Shown in pieces: positions 12,481 through 24,800 of a DNA stretch of 64,000 nucleotides (position 1 is the first letter of the stretch; every line of letters begins with the position of its first letter). This DNA comes from Dasypus novemcinctus. Its lineage: Eukaryota; Chordata; Mammalia; Cingulata; Dasypodidae. A model generated the notes under the pieces. That model was not told the DNA's origin and did not search any database. It saw only the letters and a list, made by a program, of their open reading frames with translations. The position numbers and the translations under genes were made by a program. Location of the stretch: positions 29,077,843 to 29,141,842 of the forward strand of contig NC_080702.1 in NCBI RefSeq assembly GCF_030445035.2. The letters are read 5' to 3'.

Positions 12481-15400
12481 GCGTGGCTACAGCAGGTGCA
12501 CGGCACCAGCAGGGCGTCCTTCTCAGGTAGGGCCCTGTCCCTTTCTCTGAGCCGGGTGCCACCCCTATCCCAGGGGGTCCGGCGCCCACAGGCGTGCCCC
12601 GCTCCGGCTGGCACGTCCCTGACACGCGTGCACCAGAGCCCACTCCCAGAGCTCGCGGCGGGTGCTGACCCCACCCAGCCGTGTTTTTGTGTGCGTCTGA
12701 GGCCCCTCTCCCAGTGCCCCCTTTAGCGGGGCAAGTTGTCAGGGCCCCCGGATGTGGTAGCGTCGGTCCCTGGGCCTGGAGCTGGCGGCGGAGCCCTGGG
12801 GCTGCGGGGAGCGGCTCTCTGCCCGCAGAGCGCGGGCGCCACCAGGGAGCAGCCGCGGCCCACCCCGGAGGCCACCGGGTCCTCATTCGCCCGGGGAGGC
12901 TCGGGCAGGGCGAGCCCCTCGCTCCGGGCCGTGGGCTCTGCCCCCTTGCATCCTGTCCCCGGCCCTGGCCAGGCAGGGCCACACGGCTGGGACTCCCCGG
13001 GCCGCCTCCTCGCCGGTCCTCTGTCCTCGTGTTCCATCAGCGCGGCTACACCCCCCCAGCCCCGTCTCGGGCACACCCGTGTCCACACACCCCCAACCCG
13101 GGGCCCACAGCACTTCCTAGATCCTGCGTGGCCCGTCGAGGCAGACGTTTCTCCAGCCTCGAGTGGCCCTTGTCCCCACCCCCGTCCGCTTCTGGTCCCG
13201 TCATGGCCTGAACTGGACCCCCAGGCCCCAGGACTTGGGAGCCCTCCGTTCCACAGATGCCCGCAGGAGATCCGGGACGGGGGCCTAGGGGAGGGTAACA
13301 GGGGGCGTCATGGAGGATGGGGGAGAGGCGCACGTGTCCCCCCCCTGCGTACCCCCCCCGGCTGTGGTGGGGCCCAGAGGGCCGCGTGGACAGAAGGCGC
13401 GTGGTTTACGCCGCTCGGCGCGCTGTGACCCGGGGACCCCGGTGTGCGCGCGAGCATCCGGAAGTGGGTGTCTGTGTACGAGCGCTGTGTGCGTGCAAAT
13501 GTCAGCGCGACTCACAGTCTGGGGACGTGAGAGGAAAGCCGGGCGGGGAGGTGAGGCTGGAGCGCTTGCTGCTCCGACAGGGAGGCGGAAACCACCTGCC
13601 TTGGGGTCACGGAGGAGCGGGGCAAGGGGCCGGTCCCCACCTGGTCCTGGGCAGCCCCCCGCTGTGCGCCATCAGCGTCCCCCTGCCCGCGTGGCCGCTG
13701 AGCAGCTCCGCTTGTGGGGGGGTGCCCTTTGTGCACCTGCGGGGCTGCTCATCTACCTGTTAGCAGGAGAGATTGCGAGGGCCGTACGCGCGGGGCCAGG
13801 GGTGGGGGTCCAGCCCCACGGGCGGGTCGTGTTGGGACACAGCCTGGGGACAGCGGCTCAGGGCCCCAGGCCTGGGCTCTGCCCCCAGGCCCCCCTCGCT
13901 GACGGCAGAGAGCAGGGGTGGGGGAGTCGTCGAGGAGGGATGGTGGCTTGCCCCCGCGCCGGCTCCACCGCCCGCCCCGTCTGTGCCTGGGGGGCCCTGG
14001 CTGGTTGGGACGTGCTCCTCGGAGCCCTCTAGAGGGAGGGGGATGTGGGGGGCCCTGGGGGCTCCCTACACCCCCCCGGGGACGTGGTTTGGTCCCTGAC
14101 TGGGGGGGTGGGCGTTTCTGGCACCCAGCGGGTGGAGGCTGGGGGTGCTGCTCTCCACCCCGCAGTGCCAGGACAGCTCCCACCCGCAGATGTCAGCGGA
14201 GGCCTCCTCTGAGGTCTGGGGGGTGGGAGGGGGTGACGAGGCAATGTCTGGAGACATGAGGTGGGGGGGGGCGCGGACCTGGGATGCGGCCAAGCACCCA
14301 CCACCCGACAAGAGCCGGCCCAGGGGGCCAGAGCGCTGTGGTTAGGAGCGCCCGGGAGGGGTCAAGGTGGGGTGGGAGCCTGGAGACCCTGGCCCAGGGG
14401 CTCAGCAGGGCAGCGGCCAGGGAAGTGGGGGGGACAGGGACTCCCCAGGAACCCCCAGTGCAGCTACCCTGCCCGCGGTGGGTGTTAGGGGACTCCCAGG
14501 CACTGGATGCCCTGTCTGTTCCCTTCTCTCTGGACCCAGGATGGGTGCACCTGCCCTTGAGCCCTTCCCCCTCCCCGCACGCCCACTGAGATGCCCGGAG
14601 ACCCTCCCCGGGCAGGAAGAGCCAGGGGTGCAGGCCGGGGAGGGCTGCACCTCCTGCCTGCATCATGCCCCAACCCCCGCCACACCCCGGTGTCTCCTCA
14701 TGCACCTCTCTGCCCGCGTGAGGGGTGGCACCTGGCAAGGCAAACCCTGCAGCGGGCACCAGAACCATCCACCGCTCACCCACGGGTGCCGCGCCGGGCA
14801 GGCAGGGCCCTGCCACGGGGGCTCTTGCCCCCAGCTTCGACCGGCCCTTGGCAGAACGTGGCTGGCGAGGTGGGCACGGCAAGGGCTGCGGCCTTTACGT
14901 TTCGGGGTGCGTGAGCAGGCCCACGGGCCCCCCCGACGCCTCCCTGGCCGCCCCGGCTCGTGCTTTCTCCAGACAAAGCGCCGCGACTCTGGCTGCCGTG
15001 AATTCCGCGTTTCCCACCGAGCCCCTGAGAACGGGCTTTGCCTTTTCTCCCTCTTCGCCTTGACAGCTCCAACCTTATAATTTTACCTTCTCCCGCCTTG
15101 CCCGCACGCTCCTTTTCTTCCCGTTTCCCTTCCCCGCGATTTTTGCTGCTCTGTCGCTGGGAACCCCCTTGAGGAGGGCTCCTTTGTGACAGGAGGGGAG
15201 GGGCTCCCTGTCAAACATTGGGAGTTGATTTCTTGTTGGGTAAAATGTCTGTAAATAGGCTGCGAGGTGGTGGTGCTGTGCTGTGCTCCGTGCGTGAGCG
15301 TCTTTTCTGTGTCTGGGCGATGGCTCCGTGTGTGCGGATGTCAGGAGCAGAGGGAAGGGGAGTGGGGAAGGAGGTGAGAGGAAAAGAGGGGTGGTTTCCG

Positions 15401-16734
15401 GGGCATTCGTGGCACTGCCCTTCCTGCTGGGACCGAAATCACAAAGCCCGACAGGTGAGGGCCCAAGGCCCAGACCCTTTAAAGGCCGAGAAGATGGCGG
15501 CTATGTTGGCGGCAAAGCCACCGCCTGCCACTGCGGCTTTGGCTGCTCCTCTGCGGGTGGCTGGGATGGGCCAGAGGCTGTTCTTGAAGTCTGGGTCCCT
15601 GGGACCCTCAAGGCCCTGAGAGCCCGTTATGGGCTCATGGGTCTCAGTTTCATCAGCCTCTTCCCTGGCCCCGGAGGAGCCCATGTCCTCTTCTGCTGCC
15701 CTGCTTTTTCAGAGTGGGACTTCCCGGAGCGTTAGTTTAGCTCCGTTCCAGGTTGCTTACCTGTCCCAGGATTTGACGGAGTGCCCCCTCCCTCAAAACC
15801 CTCACCTCCTGGACGTCACCCCCCCTTCCCCATATCATTCTCCCATCATGCCATCCGCTCCCCAGACCGCGGAGAGCCCTCCCCGAAGCTGCTGCGTAGC
15901 CAGCGCCCTCCCCGAATCCATTTTGAGCCGCCCTTCCCCGGCCCCGTCAGAAAATGTCGGCTCCGGCTGCACCACGCTTGCAGACAAAGGTGCCGAACGG
16001 TTTTGGCTGCTTCGTCCAGGAAATACATTCCTCCCTGTTGCCAGAAACGCCGTTGAGTGGTGCCATGTGTGCGACTCGGGGCCCCGGACACGGGGCGCCG
16101 ACACGGCAAGAGGCGGCGACGGGGACCTTCCCGCGCGCCTCGGGCCCCGGACCCCTGAGCCCGCCGGGTCCCTTTCTTGCCCCGCGCCTGGCTTTCTGGC
16201 CGCAGCTGCCTGTCGCGTGGTTGCCAAGACAGGTCCCCGGGGAGCCCTGGAGCCCCGCGCCCCCTGCCTGGCGGGCCCGCTCGGGGTTGCCTTCCTGGGG
16301 GCCTGCCCGCGCACCTCCCCTCTTGGCGTCAGCTGGCACCTGTCACTGTCAGATCCCCGAGCCCCTTCTCGGTTAAGCCCTGTAGTCCGGCAGACGAGGC
16401 GTCCTCTCGCATCCGGGCGCACCCGGCTCATGGCCCTGCCAGCGCGCGGCCGCCCTGAGCCCCGTCTCTGCTGTGGGCATCGGCCCCTGCCGCCGCGACC
16501 CCAGCCGCTCTCAGGGTCCGGTTTCTCCCCGTGCGCCCCGGCCTCTTCTTTCCTGTTGGACGTCCAGGTCACCCCCTTGCTACGTCCCGCCCCTGGCTCC
16601 CCAGTTCCGTCTGCCCCGGACTCTCCCCACACTTGGTGGCACCCCCGCCCCAGTCGCCACACCCTTGAACCTTTACGGGTCGCAAGGCTTCTCTGGTCTC
16701 TTCAGCCCCCGACACGTCTCCTCTCGCTTAGACT
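12481..16734 (+). other. NFIX: NFIX intron 2, no gene seen
   Basis: GC-rich intronic DNA with many G-runs, for example 13310-13350 and 14040-14110. I recognise no exon, RNA gene or interspersed repeat in it. Long open frames on both strands have the low-complexity composition of non-coding GC-rich sequence. Confidence 0.55.
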
Positions 16735-17065
16735 TTGTTTTTACTGAGCTGTAATTCGCAGCACTTACACGTCATCACTTTCAAGGGTGCTTTTTGGGGC
16801 ACTCTTGGCCGTGTCGGGGAACCCCCATCTCTCTCCCTGTCTGGAACATCATCCGCAGCGCCCCAAAACAGAAACCCCAGCCCCCAGCCCCTCCCCACCC
16901 GGGCTGCTTCCTGCCTCTCCAAGGACTTGCCCGTTCTGGATATTTCATATAAACGGAATCAGGTGTGACGTGGCCGCCTCCCGTGTCTGGCCCGTTCCTC
17001 GGAGCATCCTGTTTCCAAGGCCGGTCCACGTCGCCGCGTGTGCCAGAACCTCATTCCCCAGTCTC
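16735..17065 (+). repeat. Ancient LINE-1 (L1M-type) 3' UTR fragment
   Basis: The segment follows the order of known L1M 3' UTR blocks: 'actgagctgtaattcgca', then 'ccccaaaacagaaaccccag', then 'gttctggatatttcatataa' with 'cggaatcaggtgt' and a final 'ccagaacctcattcc'. It is sense-oriented and heavily diverged towards GC. RepeatMasker would settle the subfamily. Confidence 0.7.
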
Positions 17066-18319
17066 ACGGCCCAGGGAGAGTCCACCGTGCGGGCGGACCG
17101 CGCTCTGTCCCTCGATGGCTCGACGGACGCCCGGGCGGACGGTGACTAACTAACACGCGCGGTCTCTGGCGCTCCGAGGCCCCTCGGGGGGTACCCTGAG
17201 CGGCGGTCGTGCTCTCCCCGGGGGGTCCTCGAGTTGGCGGTCCTGTCCCGCCTGCTGCCTGCTGGGCTCCTGACATCCAGCACCATCTCCCTTATGCGCC
17301 CCCCCCCACCACTTCTTCCAGCTCATGGAGCTCTTTGCTCTGCCCTTCCAGAAGGCAAGGGTGGGGGGCTCTGGGGTCAGCGGCAGGTGCTGTCAGAGGG
17401 TGGGGTGCCCCGGGATGGGGGCAGGGGCGCGAGGGCTGCTGGCTGCCCCCCCCTCCCGAGCCGGCTGCCCTCCGCCTCCCGAGCCGGGGGGTCCTGGCAG
17501 CCCCATCCCCCTGCCCCTAGCGCAGGCGGCCGTGTGGCCCTGGAGGCAGGCGGCCCCCTCCTCCACTCCCCCTCCTTTCCCGGGCCTCTGCCCCCACGTG
17601 GCTCATTACAAGTGCAGTTGTTCAGGGCTGACCCCAGAGCCTTCCCGAATTGACCCCTAACCAGCGATACTAATCTGTGTCAACAGGCCCCAGGGGTTAA
17701 AGAAACACAGCGCTCTGGCGGTGGCTGCTGGGGCCTTAGCAGGTGCCTGCAGGGGCGGGGCGTGGGCCGCTCCCGCCGCCCCCTCTGGGTCCCTGCTCCC
17801 CTGCCGGGCCCTTCCTGCTCTCTGCCCCCACTCCTCTGGGGCCTTCTCTCCCGTTGCCGCCCCCCCTCTCGTGCGCCACCGTTTCCTTTCTCTTTTCCTT
17901 CTCTAGTCCCTCTGTCTGGAGGCATGCGGGGGGGGGGGGCTCTCGCATCTGACAGGAGCAGAGCCGGGCAACCCCCCCCCCCCCGCCTCACCTTCTGCAG
18001 CCCCAGCTGGGCACCTCCCCCCCCCCAACCTGGCGGCTGCACTCTGACGGGAGGGTGCGAGTAGAGAGGGGCCCCGGGGGTGGATGTGTGGAGCCCATGG
18101 CTGTCCCCCCCCCACAAGGGGCCGTGGGGAGGGGGCTCGGGGCTGCCAGAGCATCGCCGTGAACCGAGCACTGGATGGGACTGTAGGCGGCACGGGGCGG
18201 GGGGGGGCTGTGCAGGGCCCCCCCCCCCCGGGTCCGACTGTGCCGGGAACATGTCAGCTATAGCCCCTCTGAACTTGAAAGGGTCTCCCAGGCAGGGCCG
18301 TGTGTCCCATGTGTCCCCC
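17066..18319 (+). other. NFIX: NFIX intron 2, no gene seen
   Basis: GC-rich intron with long C-runs at about 17975-17986 and 18220-18229. No exon or repeat could be assigned. Confidence 0.55.
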
Positions 18320-18670
18320 CCCTCCCATTTTTCTTTACACTCTTTATTATGAAATAATTTCAAACGTACGAGACAGTGGCAGAAAGAATATAAAACCCAC
18401 GTTGAGAATTCCGACAGCCCCCCCCCCCCCGTTGACCCAATCCGACCACTTTTAACACTGTGCCGCGTTTGCCGCGCCCTCTGTCAAGTCTCTGTCTCTC
18501 TCTCCGTGGGTTTCAGAGCGGGTTTCCGACCTCTTCTTTCCTGAACACTCCACGCGGCCGTGCGTGCTGCCTTCAGACCGGGACACACTCGTCACCCCCT
18601 TAAGAGCAGTGGTCAAGGTCAAGAGCTTTAACCCTGGCATAAAGCTGGCAGTCCAGGCTCCATTTTTTTT
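18320..18670 (-). repeat. Ancient LINE-1 3' end, antisense
   Basis: Starts with 'ctttattatgaaataatttc', the reverse complement of a typical L1 3' terminus, and continues with blocks resembling the L1M 3' UTR ('gttgacccaatcc', 'ccttaagagcagtggtcaa'). The element reads on the - strand, opposite to the related end at 8835-8962. Divergence is high. Confidence 0.6.
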
Positions 18671-21600
18671 TGGTTGTTCATTATTTAAAAATGTTCCAGC
18701 AATGCCCTCTTGTGCCTTCAGTGTCCCCCTGTCTTGGGGGCAAGCCTGCTCTATAGAGAGTACCCCCTTTGCCTTCCCCAGGGGTGGCGTCGGGCCTGGG
18801 GGCACCTCGCCGTCGGGGAGGGCGAGCGCGGCCACGTCCTGGCGTCACTGGGGGGCCACCGCCTCTGCTTTGTCGGGCTCTCGGGGGGGAGCCGGGAGCC
18901 CGGGTGGCAGCCACCTTCCCCGCGTCCCCATTTGGACCTGCAAACGGGCCCCTGGGCCTCTGTCACCCTATCCTTCTCGGGGGCGGGTACCATGGCGGGC
19001 CTTGTCCCCTTTGGGGCCTGCGGGGGTCGCTCCCAAGGGTGCACGGGATGAGGCGCTGAGCAGGGGGCCGGTGAGACTCCCACCGGGAGGGGGCAGGAGG
19101 GTGGGCGTGAGGTGTCCCTCGGAGACGCCGGTCGGCCCAGGAGACCCCGACGGGGGTCAGGCTGGCGGGTCTGGGCCCCCCCCTCCCCCAATCCCTCCCA
19201 GCTTCACTCTCTCATCCCCCCCCCCCCCCCAGTCCCCTCCCCTCCTCTTCCTCTTGGCCCTGGCTCCTGGCAGGATTGGGGAGCAGCCGACAAACGCTCC
19301 AAACTTTTTTTTTTTTTTTAAGTTTCCCAAACTTTTCCAGATGCCAAGAAGGGGCTGGAGAAACTCTGCAGACGCTGCAGAGGAGGGGAGGGGGAGGGAA
19401 GCGTTCCCAGGCTGCCCTGGCTGGCAGGGGTGGGGGGGACGGGCTGGGCCTGCAGGGGCACCGGCGCCCACCCTGGAGGGTCCCCCCGAGCCGCCCCCTG
19501 CACCACCTCCACCTGCTGTCCCCGCCCCCTCCTCACTCCCCCCCCCCCAGCCCCCAGCCAGCGCGGGAGGGGGGCGGAGCGGAGGAGCGCAGGGGCGCGT
19601 GGCGGCCAGGTGACCGTTGCGGGGGGGGGGGGGGGGCGGGCTTTGGGGTGGGAGGGAAGGAGGGAGGAGTGGACAGGGGAGGGGACAGTGCGGGCATCGC
19701 TGCCCCCTCCGCTGCCCGGACACCTCCTGAACAAAGGCCCCTTTGTGGTCGGCCCCCTGGCCCGCTGCCAGCCACATTCTTTGCGTGTTTCCTGAGCGCG
19801 GGCCCGGCTCCGCCCACCTCCCCGCCAGGCCTGTCCCCTGCAGGAGGACACCACCCCTCTGTCTTCCTCGGGGGGTGGGGGGGCCCCCTCCGGCAGCACC
19901 CATCCCTCCCGGTGCCCACCGAGGAGGGAGACCCGGCGACTCCCCAGTCGGCCCCACCCCGCCTCCGCGTGCGCCTCGGCGACAGCGGGGCCGTGGGACG
20001 CGGATTAAATATCTCCCAGACACCCTGCTCCGTGCCCGCCACGCGGGAGCGGCGGGCGTAACCCGAGCCCGCCACTTCCCCGCCGCTCGCTCTCGGGGTC
20101 ACGGGCAGCCGAGGAGCTGGGGGTGGTCTCAGGGCGCAGAGGGATCCAGCGCTCAGGGCTTGCTGCGCCCCCTGGGCCGCGGAGCTGGCACCCCGGAACC
20201 CTCCCCAGTGCTTGCCGGCAGCCCCCCCACCCCCCGGGTCATGCCCCTGGGAAGGGGCTTCGAGCCCTGAAGACCGGGAGGGGGGTGGGTCTGGGGGGGG
20301 CAGGGCAGCCGGGCTTTGGGAGCCGACCCCCCCTCCCCCCGGCCCCTGTCACCCCCTATCGGGGTCACGCCCAGGCGCACGGCTCAAACGTCCTAGATGG
20401 CCGCTCCGGAGAGTGTCCCCCCCCCTCCACGTTAAAAAATGTTCATAATTTGGAAAGAAAAAGCACTTTTTACAAGCTGGCGGCTCTCGGGAACTTTCCG
20501 TCGTCGGTTCTTTCTGGCCTCGTGATGGGTGGGGCCCATTTTCCCTGCTCTCCAGCTCGCCTCGTCACCCCCCCACCCCACCCAGCCACACACACACCCT
20601 TAGGAGACCTCCCGCCGGGCCTCGAGGTCGCCCGGAGGAAGTCCGTGTCCTCCCAGCGTGGCCCATGGACCCCTCCCCTCGCTTACCGCACGCCCCCCCC
20701 CACCCCGGGATGGTGCCCGCCCGGGGGCTTGCTGCGCCCCGAAATCCGTGCGGGGCGCGGCCTTGCCTGTTCCCCTCACCCCCCCATCCGCCCCCTCCGC
20801 CCGGCCTGCTCCAGTCTCCCGCTGGCTGAGGGTCCCCGGAGTGCGGGGGCCCCGCCGGGGCCGGGGGCGGGAGGAGCTGAGCTCACCCCCTCGGCATGTC
20901 CCCCCCCTGGTGCGCGGCCAGGCCGCACTCCCGCCAGCCGCCGCGCTCCCTAATAGCTTTTTAAATCCAACCACATGTGTCTGTGCCGGGCCGGGCCGCC
21001 CCTCGCAGGCCCCAGTCCCCCCCATCCCATCCCAGCCCCGAGACCACCCTCCACTTGGCGCAGCCGCAGGGTTGGGGGGCGGGGCGGCGGCTCCCCGGAG
21101 CCCATCTGCGCTGCCCGGGCCCAGCTGAGCCCGGAGGGGATGCGCCGGGGGGTCTCCAGACAAGCCCCCAGCCTCATCTCTTGGCACTTGGGGTCCCTGA
21201 AGGGGCGCCATGGGGGGGGGGCTCTCCACCAGCGTGTGACCTCCTGGCTCCGGGCCCCAGCAGTGCCGACCCCACCCTCACCTCCTTTCGACCTGGCCCA
21301 CGTGAGGGTCCCCCCGCCCCGTTGTGTGCGAACGGGCCTGTGGGGTGCAGCTTCGGGTTTGCGGGAAGGGGGGTGCGGGCTGAGAACCCACCGGAGAGCA
21401 GGCCCGGGGCCCTAATGAGCAAATTGCTTCCAGCCAGGGCGCTCCCTCCGCCGCTAAAATTGCATCCAGCCCGCCAGCTTCTCAGGAGGGAGGTGGGGGA
21501 GCAGCTGGGGCCGGCGGGGGGAGGAGGGCTTGCACCCAACTCAGCCCTCTCGCCCCCCCACACACACACCTTGGAGGGTCACCTGCCCGCGGGGAGGGGG

Positions 21601-22539
21601 AGGGGCCGCAGGGATCCCCCTTCTCCTTTTCCAGCGGCTTCACGTGTCTAGGGAGTATCTGGGGCAAGGGGGCAGTGGGGCGGCCCCCGGGCGCTTAGGT
21701 CTTACTGAGGCAAGTGTCAGGAGCATTTGGGGAACCTGTGGTGTCCCTTGTGCGTGTCCGCCCACCTGTCTGCGTGGAGACCTGCTTTCCCGGGTGCTTC
21801 CCTGGATGTTCAGCCTCCCCGAGGGTCTCAGGGTGCAGCCCCCCTTGCGCTGCCCCTACCTTCAGGGGCCCCTGGACAGGGTGCCACGGCCCAGGGCGAG
21901 ATGCATCCTTTCCCTGATTCCCAACCAGGGCCTCCACCAGAAGCAGCCACCGGATCTGCAGGGCCTGGCGCAGGAGGAAATTTTAGGAAGTCCAAGGGCA
22001 GCAGCCTGCCCCTGAGAGCCGGTCCGCCCCCTGGCCAGCTGGCTCCACGGGCCCAGATCTGCCCCGTCCGCCCGCGTGGACCAGAAAGTTCCACCTGCCG
22101 GGCTCCTGGGAAAATCACTTCCTAACCCGGGGGCCTGGGTCTCTGGGGAGCCACGTTGCTCAGAGATAGTCCCCCAAGTGCCACCTGGCTCTTGTATGGG
22201 TGCTTTGGGATGGTGGTTAGAGGAGGGGCCGTGTGGGGGTGAGAATGGGCCAGAGCCAAACTGCTTCTTAGAGACCCCCGGTGTCACCCCAGGGCAGTGG
22301 CCCGGCTGTGGCTGGGGAGCCACGCCGCCACGTGGGAGGTGGACCCTGCTGCGATTAGCCTGGGACTTCCTGCGCCCCCCGAGGGGATGCTCACCTGCCA
22401 GCAGCGTGTCACAGCGGCTGCGCAGAGCCAGGAGCGAGCAGGAGCCGCTTGGAGGGAGGGAAAAAGGCAGGAGGAAGGAAACAACCCCATTGTCATCCCC
22501 CAAATTACTGCCTGGGATGGCAGGGGAGGAGGCGGAAGC
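18671..22539 (+). other. NFIX: NFIX intron 2, no gene seen
   Basis: Apart from the SOX-like dimer site, this stretch holds a 13-base T-run (19307-19319), long G-runs (19620-19636) and GC-rich sequence with stop-poor frames on both strands. AT-richer islands around 20430-20480 and 21410-21465 could be conserved non-coding elements, but nothing proves it. Confidence 0.5.
19725..19750. promoter_or_regulatory. Candidate SOXE (SOX9/10-type) dimer site
   Basis: AACAAAG at 19730-19736 and CTTTGTG at 19741-19747 face each other across 4 bases; the inner ACAAAGG..CCTTTGT arms are perfectly complementary. Head-to-head AACAAAG/CTTTGTT pairs with 3-5 bp spacing are the established binding geometry of SOX9/SOX10 dimers. 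The sequence match is direct; occupancy is inference. Confidence 0.45.
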
Positions 22540-22580
22540 CGACATTGTTTACTTAATTAAAAGTAAACAACAATTTGCCG
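22540..22580. promoter_or_regulatory. Candidate FOX/SOX/homeobox near-palindrome
   Basis: ATTGTTTACTT at 22543-22553 is mirrored by AAGTAAACAACAAT at 22561-22574 around a TAATTAA core. Each arm contains a forkhead core (TGTTTAC / GTAAACA) next to an SRY-box-like ATTGT/ACAAT, and the centre is a homeodomain-type TAATTA. It is an isolated AT-rich island in GC-rich intron, a typical look for a conserved enhancer core. Function is inference. Confidence 0.4.
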
Positions 22581-23634
22581 CTGCCAGCCTCCCATTAGCG
22601 GAGCTGGGGACTCTTCGGCTTTCGCTCCCTGCCGCCACACACCCCTCGGCTCCCCGGGGGACCCACCCCCTGCGCCCTGCGCGGGCTCTGGCCTCCTTTG
22701 GCCAAGAAGCCGGCGGCGGCGGCTGGCATGGCTCAGGGTGAGCGTCAGGCAGCTGACCCTTGACTGGTCACCGGGGCCATGAGAGGGCCCCAGGATGCAG
22801 GCAGCCCTCAGGTGGGGGGGCGAGGGGCCGGTGGTGCAGGGGCGCGTCCCCCACCGGCCTGCCTGCTGCTCAGGTCCCAGAAACCAGCCGGCTCGACACT
22901 ACCTGGAGGCCTGGGCTCCCTACAGCTCCCCCCCCCCACCCCATGTTTTCCCTTTTTCCTCTTAGTAGTTTATAAATCTCCCTCTCCCATCTTTTTGGCT
23001 TTGCTCCCAGAAGGGGGCTGTCGAGGGAGAGAGAGGAGCTCCCCTGGGCTTGCCCGGATGGAGAGGAGCACCCAGCCAGGGCAGTGACAGGTGACTGTGG
23101 GGTGGGGCAGAGGGTGGGCTCCTCCCGCTTATCTGGAGCGCGTGGTGCGGGGGCTTCTCTCTGCATCAAGGTGCCCGATTTCACCTCCGAGCTTAGCTTC
23201 CTGGTCCCCAAGGGGTCGGGAGAGATGGGGACCCCAGCGCGCTGTCGGTGCCCGCTGTTCGAAAGCGGTGCTGAGCTGGGGGAGCAGGTGTGACACGAGC
23301 TTTCTAGGGGAGCCGGGCAGGGCGGGCAGGGGCCTTCTGGGAGGAGGAGGCCAGAGGGCGAGAGCAGGGCGAGCCAGGGCCCGCCCCGTCCAGGAGGCAG
23401 AACTCCGGCCCCAGCCTTTGGGCAGGTGCTCCCTGGGGCGGTTCTGGTCCCCGCCCAGCGGTGGGCCTCGGTCATCACAGCTGGCGGGGGTCAAGGCCGG
23501 GGAGGCCACTCAAGACCCTGCAGTGCGCAGGGTGGCCCCAAAGGTTAGCAGCGCAGAGGGGAGGGACCCCGTCTAGAATTGGCCTCGGCCAGAACTGGAC
23601 AGCGCCCTTGGGAGTAGTCCTGCCCCTCCCCCTC

Positions 23635-24800
23635 CCCATCATCCTGAGCCCCTGCCTCTCCCCCCACTGATCCTGTGCCCACCACTCCCCCATCATCCTG
23701 CCCCCACTTCTCCCCCCACTGATCTGTCCCCACCACTCCCCCCACTGATCCTACCTCCACCTCTCCCCCCACTGATCCTGCCTTGCCTCTCCCCCCCAGC
23801 GATCCTGTCCCCACCACTCCCCCTGAGTCATCCTGCCCCATCTCTCCCCCCACTGATCCTACTTCCACCTCTGCCTCCGAGTCATCCTGCCCCTACCTCT
23901 CCCCCCACTGATCCTACCTCCTCCTCTCCCCCACTAATCCTGTCCCCACCTCTTCCCCCACTGATTCTACCTCCACCTCTCCCCCCACTGATTCTACCTC
24001 CACCTCTCCCCCCACTGATCCTGTCCCCACCACTCCCCCCACTGATCCTACCTCCACCTCTCCCCCACTGATCCTGCCTTGCCTCTCCCCCTCACTGATC
24101 CTGTCCCCACCACTCCCCGAGTCATCCTGCCCCATCTCTCCCCCCACTGATCCTACTTCCATCTCTGCCCCCCGAGTCATCTTGCCCCTCCCTCTCCCCC
24201 CACTGATCCTGCCGCCATCTCTCTCCCCACTGATCCTGTCCCCACCTCTCCCCCCACTGATCCTGCCCCCACTTCTCCCCACTGATCCTACCTCCACCTC
24301 TCCCCCTGAGTCATCCTCTCCCCACCTCTCCCCGCTCTGATCCTACCTCCGCCTCTTCCCCCACTGATCCTGTCCCCACCTCTCTCCCCACTGATCCTAC
24401 TTCCACCTCTGCCCCCCGAGTTATCTTGCCCCTACCTCTCCCCACACTGATCCTATTCCTACCACTCCCCCCTGAGTCAGCCTGCCCCACCACTCCCCGC
24501 ACTGATCCTACGTCCACCTCTCCCCCCACTGACCCAGCCCCCCCATCTCCCTCACCACTGATCCTACCTCCGCCTCTCCCCCCACTGATCTCCACACCAC
24601 TCCCCCCACTTATCCAGCCCCACCTCTCCCCCACTGATCCTGCTCCCACCTCTTCCCCACTGATCCTATCTCCCTCTCTCCCCCCAGTCATCCTCTCCTC
24701 ACCTCTCCCCCCACTGATCCTGCCCCACCTCTCCCCCCCACTGATCCTACCTCCCTCTCTCCCCCCCTGAGTCATCCTGCCCCACCTCACCCACCCCCAC
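23635..24800 (+). repeat. Minisatellite, ~27-bp unit, with AP-1-like variants
   Basis: More than 40 imperfect tandem copies of a C-rich unit of about 26-27 bp alternate between two types. One reads like CCCCCACTGATCCTACCTCC. The other replaces the middle with CCCTGAGTCATCCTGCCCC. The second type creates exact AP-1 consensus sites TGAGTCA at 23824-23830, 24307-24313, 24473-24479 and 24768-24774, plus near-matches. The array has no G-rich face on the + strand; the - strand is G-rich. Copy number probably varies between individuals. Confidence 0.9.

Noticed and set aside
23635-24800. CRISPR-like array
   Set aside because: Units are directly adjacent with no unique spacers, and the host is a mammal; it is a minisatellite.
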